DNA of 21,024 nt from the IMG/VR virus record IMGVR_UViG_3300031886_000060, positions 1 through 21,024 of that record; one strand, written 5' to 3'. A model generated the notes under the pieces. That model saw only the letters and a list, made by a program, of their open reading frames with translations, was not told where the DNA came from and searched no databases. This stretch comes from a virus. Of the stretch, positions 18,886-21,024 are shown piece after piece; the stretch's first letter is position 1; every line of letters begins with the position of its first letter. The translations under genes and the position numbers were made by a program.

Positions 18886-19368
18886 TCAGTTACTGAGAGG
18901 ATTGTCTAATGACTGTTGTATTCTCTTCATTAGCTTTTCTTCAGTATCATCTAATTGAATGTCAAATTTATCTAACTTATTGTCCATTGTTGTGATCCGT
19001 ACATCAATAGACTGTAGCTTTGAGTCTATGCGATTTTCAAGATTATAACTGCTAGTTCTTAACCGAGCTAAATCTTCCTTCAATTCTATCTTTATAGCTG
19101 AAGCTACCTCCTCTACCCTTAATACATCGGCTGAAGTCGTTGCCATTTGTCCTGCAATAGCGCCTAAGTCCAAATTTGCGATTCCTTCCACTTTTTGATA
19201 CATTAAGAACCCTCCATAGAGTGAACCAACAATCGTGCTTAGAAGAGCAAATGCACCCACTAATTGAGTGTATGTAAACCTAAGACCTCCTAGTTTGAGT
19301 CTTTTATCGACCAAACCTTCGATTTCTGATACCTTGTCTCCTAGATCAGTTGTCAAATCCATCTCCAT
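18886..19368 (-). CDS. Membrane-anchored coiled-coil protein
   Basis: A 160-residue protein with an N-terminal cytoplasmic-type segment, one strong transmembrane helix at about 34-57 (YTQLVGAFALLSTIVGSLYG, then GFLMY) and a long C-terminal helical region (about 85-155) with repeated LxxRxxxxxNxL-type heptads (SYNLENRIDSKLQSIDVRIT, TMDNKLDKFDIQLDDTEEKL). It may act as a scaffold or spanin-like rod in the periplasm, or face the cytoplasm. A second ATG two codons later is an equally possible start. It overlaps the preceding secreted protein gene by 23 bases. Confidence 0.6.
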   Translation of the reverse strand: MEMDLTTDLGDKVSEIEGLVDKRLKLGGLRFTYTQLVGAFALLSTIVGSLYGGFLMYQKVEGIANLDLGAIAGQMATTSADVLRVEEVASAIKIELKEDLARLRTSSYNLENRIDSKLQSIDVRITTMDNKLDKFDIQLDDTEEKLMKRIQQSLDNPLSN

Positions 19369-19774
19369 CTTGAAGTGATTTTAAAAGTTCTATCTCCTGG
19401 CGCAACTTTTCAACCTCTAATCTTCGTCTCTGTAGCTCAAGTTGATACAGCGTGTTGCAATTGACTCTTTCTCGTGGTGCATCCAAAGGAATAACAATCC
19501 GAGCATATACCCCTAAATCTTTCGTTTGAGGGTTCAATGGATCAACATCTGTTCCGAAAAGACTATCTGCATTGGAAATAATGCCAGTTACACCGATTTC
19601 AAAATTTGTTGAACCTCCAATGGAGTTGGAACAGTCAAGATCACCTGCTTTAATACTATCTGTACCAAAGCTAGAACCACCACTTGGCAACTGTAGGTTC
19701 AGAGATGTACTGTTAGCTATCGCTTGTGTGCTTAACATAACTAACAGTAACCATTTTATTTGAATTTTGAACAT
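19346..19774 (-). CDS. Sec-exported protein with C-terminal coiled coil
   Basis: A 142-residue protein with a textbook signal peptide, MFKIQIKWLLLVMLSTQAIA, cleaved after AIA (residue 20). The mature part has GDLDCSNSIGGSTNFEIGVT (Cys48), GVYARIVIPLDAPRERVNC (Cys106) and then a charged coiled coil, LYQLELQRRRLEVEKLRQEI. I recognise the combination CSN.IGG.TN.E.GVTG ... GVYARI.IPL ... CN.LYQLEL from uncharacterised proteins of aquatic phages, but no function is known to me. The beta-rich body suggests an outer-membrane or periplasmic role. Its start lies within the PapD-like gene. Confidence 0.65.
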   Translation of the reverse strand: MFKIQIKWLLLVMLSTQAIANSTSLNLQLPSGGSSFGTDSIKAGDLDCSNSIGGSTNFEIGVTGIISNADSLFGTDVDPLNPQTKDLGVYARIVIPLDAPRERVNCNTLYQLELQRRRLEVEKLRQEIELLKSLQDGDGFDN

Positions 19775-20133
19775 ATTCTAGTAGCTAACAAGGTTTGACT
19801 CTTCTCATTACTCCTTAATTTAGATAAAGAACAGACATATCTAGCATCTGCTATGTTGCTTTCCCTAATATATATATCAAACTTTACTTCTTTTAAGTAT
19901 CCGACAGGGATTACTTTGTACCTTGTAACAAAGGGTATTGGTGTCTCCAAGTCATCCTCAAATACTCCTATTTCATAATACTGTATCTCTTTTCTAGCAT
20001 TCCACAGCCTAAGCTGAGTTTTTTTAATTCCAGTTATGTAACTTACTTCCCACTTTAAATACGTTGGTGTTTGCTCATGACTATATACTGAGTAATTAAA
20101 CAATAATAAACATAACGCTATTGAGCAACGCAT
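19756..20133 (-). CDS. Sec-exported PapD-like (pilus chaperone-like) protein
   Basis: A 125-residue protein with a signal peptide (MRCSIALCLLLFNYSVYS, probable cut after residue 18). The mature ~107 residues resemble one Ig-like domain as in the N-terminal half of PapD-type chaperones: strand KKTQLRLWNAR (the 'l.v.N' strand), QYYEIGVFEDDLETPIPF, RYKVIPVGYLKEVKFDIYI (the 'p.~i.Pg~.k.v.v' strand) and ARYVCSLS. Cys101 and Cys121 could form a disulfide. The second PapD domain and obvious usher-binding parts are absent. It lies right after a pilin/coat-like gene, which is what a chaperone would do. The similarity is by eye and moderate. Confidence 0.5.
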   Translation of the reverse strand: MRCSIALCLLLFNYSVYSHEQTPTYLKWEVSYITGIKKTQLRLWNARKEIQYYEIGVFEDDLETPIPFVTRYKVIPVGYLKEVKFDIYIRESNIADARYVCSLSKLRSNEKSQTLLATRICSKFK

Positions 20134-20615
20134 TCAGCTAAAACTACAGCTCTATAAGTACCACCGGGAAATGCTCTGTTACCACCATAGACAGCTATAG
20201 ACGTTGATTGTAGCCAAAGACTTCCTGCAACAGTCAAAGTGTAAGTTCGCATCGATCCACTTGTGGTACTTGCCGCATGATATCCTGACATGCCACTTTC
20301 ACCTGCCGCCTTAACAGTCACAGCACCTGTCCATGTCACATTATCTGCCAATGATGGACTAACACTAAAACTTGTAGGATAGCTCACTTGTGCTAGGTAA
20401 GCGTTAGCTAGAGTGGTATCAAATCTAATAATTGGCACTTGACCTCCACTTGCAGGATCAGTTGTCAGCGTATATGCGTTTGGGTTCCCATACTTTCCTG
20501 GCAATGTCGTTGCGACCGTGCATCTCGATTCAACTGAACCATCAATGTCTACTGCTATAGTTGGAGTTGCTGTTGCACCAAGGATCAAGCTGAGTGTTAT
20601 TAATAATTTTTTCAT
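20118..20615 (-). CDS. Sec-exported beta-rich protein, pilin/spore-coat-U-like
   Basis: A 165-residue protein with a signal peptide MKKLLITLSLILGATATPTIA (cut near residue 21). The mature part starts VDIDGSVESRC with Cys32 and ends FPGGTYRAVVLAECVAQ with Cys162, so a terminal disulfide is possible. In between are beta strands of alternating Ser/Thr/Val (SYPTSFSVSPSLADNVTWTG, MRTYTLTVAGSLWLQSTSIA). An early Cys after the signal, many short strands and a final 'GtY...v' strand recall chaperone-usher subunits and the spore coat protein U domain. It overlaps the PapD-like gene by 16 bases. Could alternatively be a generic secreted Ig-like protein. Confidence 0.55.
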   Translation of the reverse strand: MKKLLITLSLILGATATPTIAVDIDGSVESRCTVATTLPGKYGNPNAYTLTTDPASGGQVPIIRFDTTLANAYLAQVSYPTSFSVSPSLADNVTWTGAVTVKAAGESGMSGYHAASTTSGSMRTYTLTVAGSLWLQSTSIAVYGGNRAFPGGTYRAVVLAECVAQ

Positions 20616-21024
20616 TTGTATTGCTCCTCTATCATTTCATTCATTAGGTTATCTTGAGCTAATCTCCTTAATGCTTTCTTATTATCCACGATTGTACCAC
20701 CTTGTAATGTGACACTTTCAGGGTAATAACTGTCAGGTATGATCGCAACATAGTAGCTTGTAACATTTGTAGCTTTGTTTATAGTTGCCATAAGAGCTGA
20801 TTGAGATATGCCATCTGCAATAGCTAATGCGTTTTCAGTAGTTGCTAAAAGCATTTCCATATCCTCTTCTTCCTCTTCTTCCTCATCCTCCTCTTTAACC
20901 TCCTCATCATCAAGTAATTCTCTGTCTGTTTCCTCTTGTGCTAATTTAACTGATTCGTCTTGCAAGGCATCATAGTCAGGGAGATCAGGAAGTTTAGGAG
21001 GTGGAGGTTTTTTATATCCCGGAC
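20612..21024 (-). CDS. Acidic protein, 5' end outside the window
   Basis: The frame is open from the right edge to TGA at 20612-20614; a TTG at 20963-20965 could be taken as a start, but coding continues upstream with PGYKKPPPPKLPDLPDYDAL, so the true start is probably beyond the window. The visible 137 codons encode a Pro/Lys-rich segment, a very acidic tract (EEDEEEEEEED from a CTT/CTC-repeat-like DNA stretch at about 20862-20912) and a folded-looking C-terminus, AIADGISQSALMATINKATN, then YYVAIIPDSYYP. Function is unknown. Its stop overlaps the next start by ATGA, making it part of the envelope operon. Confidence 0.6.
   Translation of the reverse strand, partial: PGYKKPPPPKLPDLPDYDALQDESVKLAQEETDRELLDDEEVKEEDEEEEEEEDMEMLLATTENALAIADGISQSALMATINKATNVTSYYVAIIPDSYYPESVTLQGGTIVDNKKALRRLAQDNLMNEMIEEQYK
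20862..20912. repeat. Pyrimidine-rich low-complexity tract
   Basis: A run of CTCTT, CCTC and TCTTCC units, nearly pure C/T on the plus strand (G/A on the minus), encodes the polyglutamate/aspartate tract of the acidic protein. It is prone to slippage and may vary in length between related genomes. Confidence 0.6.

Noticed and set aside
1-21024. CRISPR array, insertion sequence, integrase/att site
   Set aside because: No regularly spaced repeats, transposase, recombinase or tRNA-end duplication was found in either strand.

Overview
The window is part of the genome of a double-stranded DNA tailed phage (Caudoviricetes). The evidence is a terminase small/large subunit pair, a head-tail adaptor, tail proteins, lambda nin-like recombination nucleases, a phage-type single-strand annealing protein next to SSB, and two DNA cytosine methyltransferases. 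The sequence is AT-rich. Genes are densely packed, with most start and stop codons overlapping. Sec signal peptides and a lipobox protein point to a Gram-negative host. The style of several proteins (blue-copper-like tail domain, polyvalent protein, coiled-coil secreted protein) resembles phages known from marine metagenomes; this is recognition from memory, not a search. I see no integrase, tRNA, DNA polymerase, helicase, endolysin, portal or major capsid gene, so the window is only part of the genome and lifestyle is undecided.

Layout. (1) 1-11541, minus strand, read right to left: a Cro-like HTH gene, a small helical protein, VRR-NUC nuclease, YbcO/DUF1364-type nuclease and NinB; then a 34-residue membrane peptide, a two-helix holin-like protein and a small protein; then TerS and TerL, a 1061-residue polyvalent protein, an HExxH metallopeptidase, a 222-residue unknown, the adaptor, a small tail protein, a 542-residue Ser/Thr/Ala-rich tail protein with a cupredoxin-like domain, and the start of a further structural protein. 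(2) 11542-12221, a 680-base control region without protein genes. It holds divergent promoters that share a 23-bp near-identical inverted element, a compact promoter-to-terminator unit that looks like a ~68-nt small RNA, several terminator-like hairpins and an inverted-repeat cluster. (3) 12222-18075, plus strand: early genes, namely six small proteins (one HTH_39-like) and a Rad52/Erf-like annealing protein followed by terminators; then ssb with its own leader, a lipoprotein, small membrane proteins, an anti-sigma-like peptide, a short C5-methyltransferase, an HTH protein and a second, DNMT3-like C5-methyltransferase with repeated modules in its recognition region. (4) 18083-21024, minus strand, convergent with region 3: an operon of envelope proteins. 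It comprises an acidic protein cut by the window edge, three consecutive Sec-exported proteins (one pilin/spore-coat-U-like, one PapD-like, one with a coiled coil), three membrane proteins of holin or XhlA-like topology and a strongly cationic 46-residue peptide.

How it may work together (inference). The HTH protein probably sets the early/late balance through the TGTACGA sites in the control region. The plus operon remodels host transcription and DNA, supplies recombination proteins and methylates DNA. The long minus operon packages DNA and builds particles that carry ejected polyvalent effectors. The right-hand minus operon acts on the host envelope, for lysis, superinfection exclusion or a surface structure. 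That operon, the structured control region and the tail cupredoxin-like domain are the best candidates for undescribed biology.
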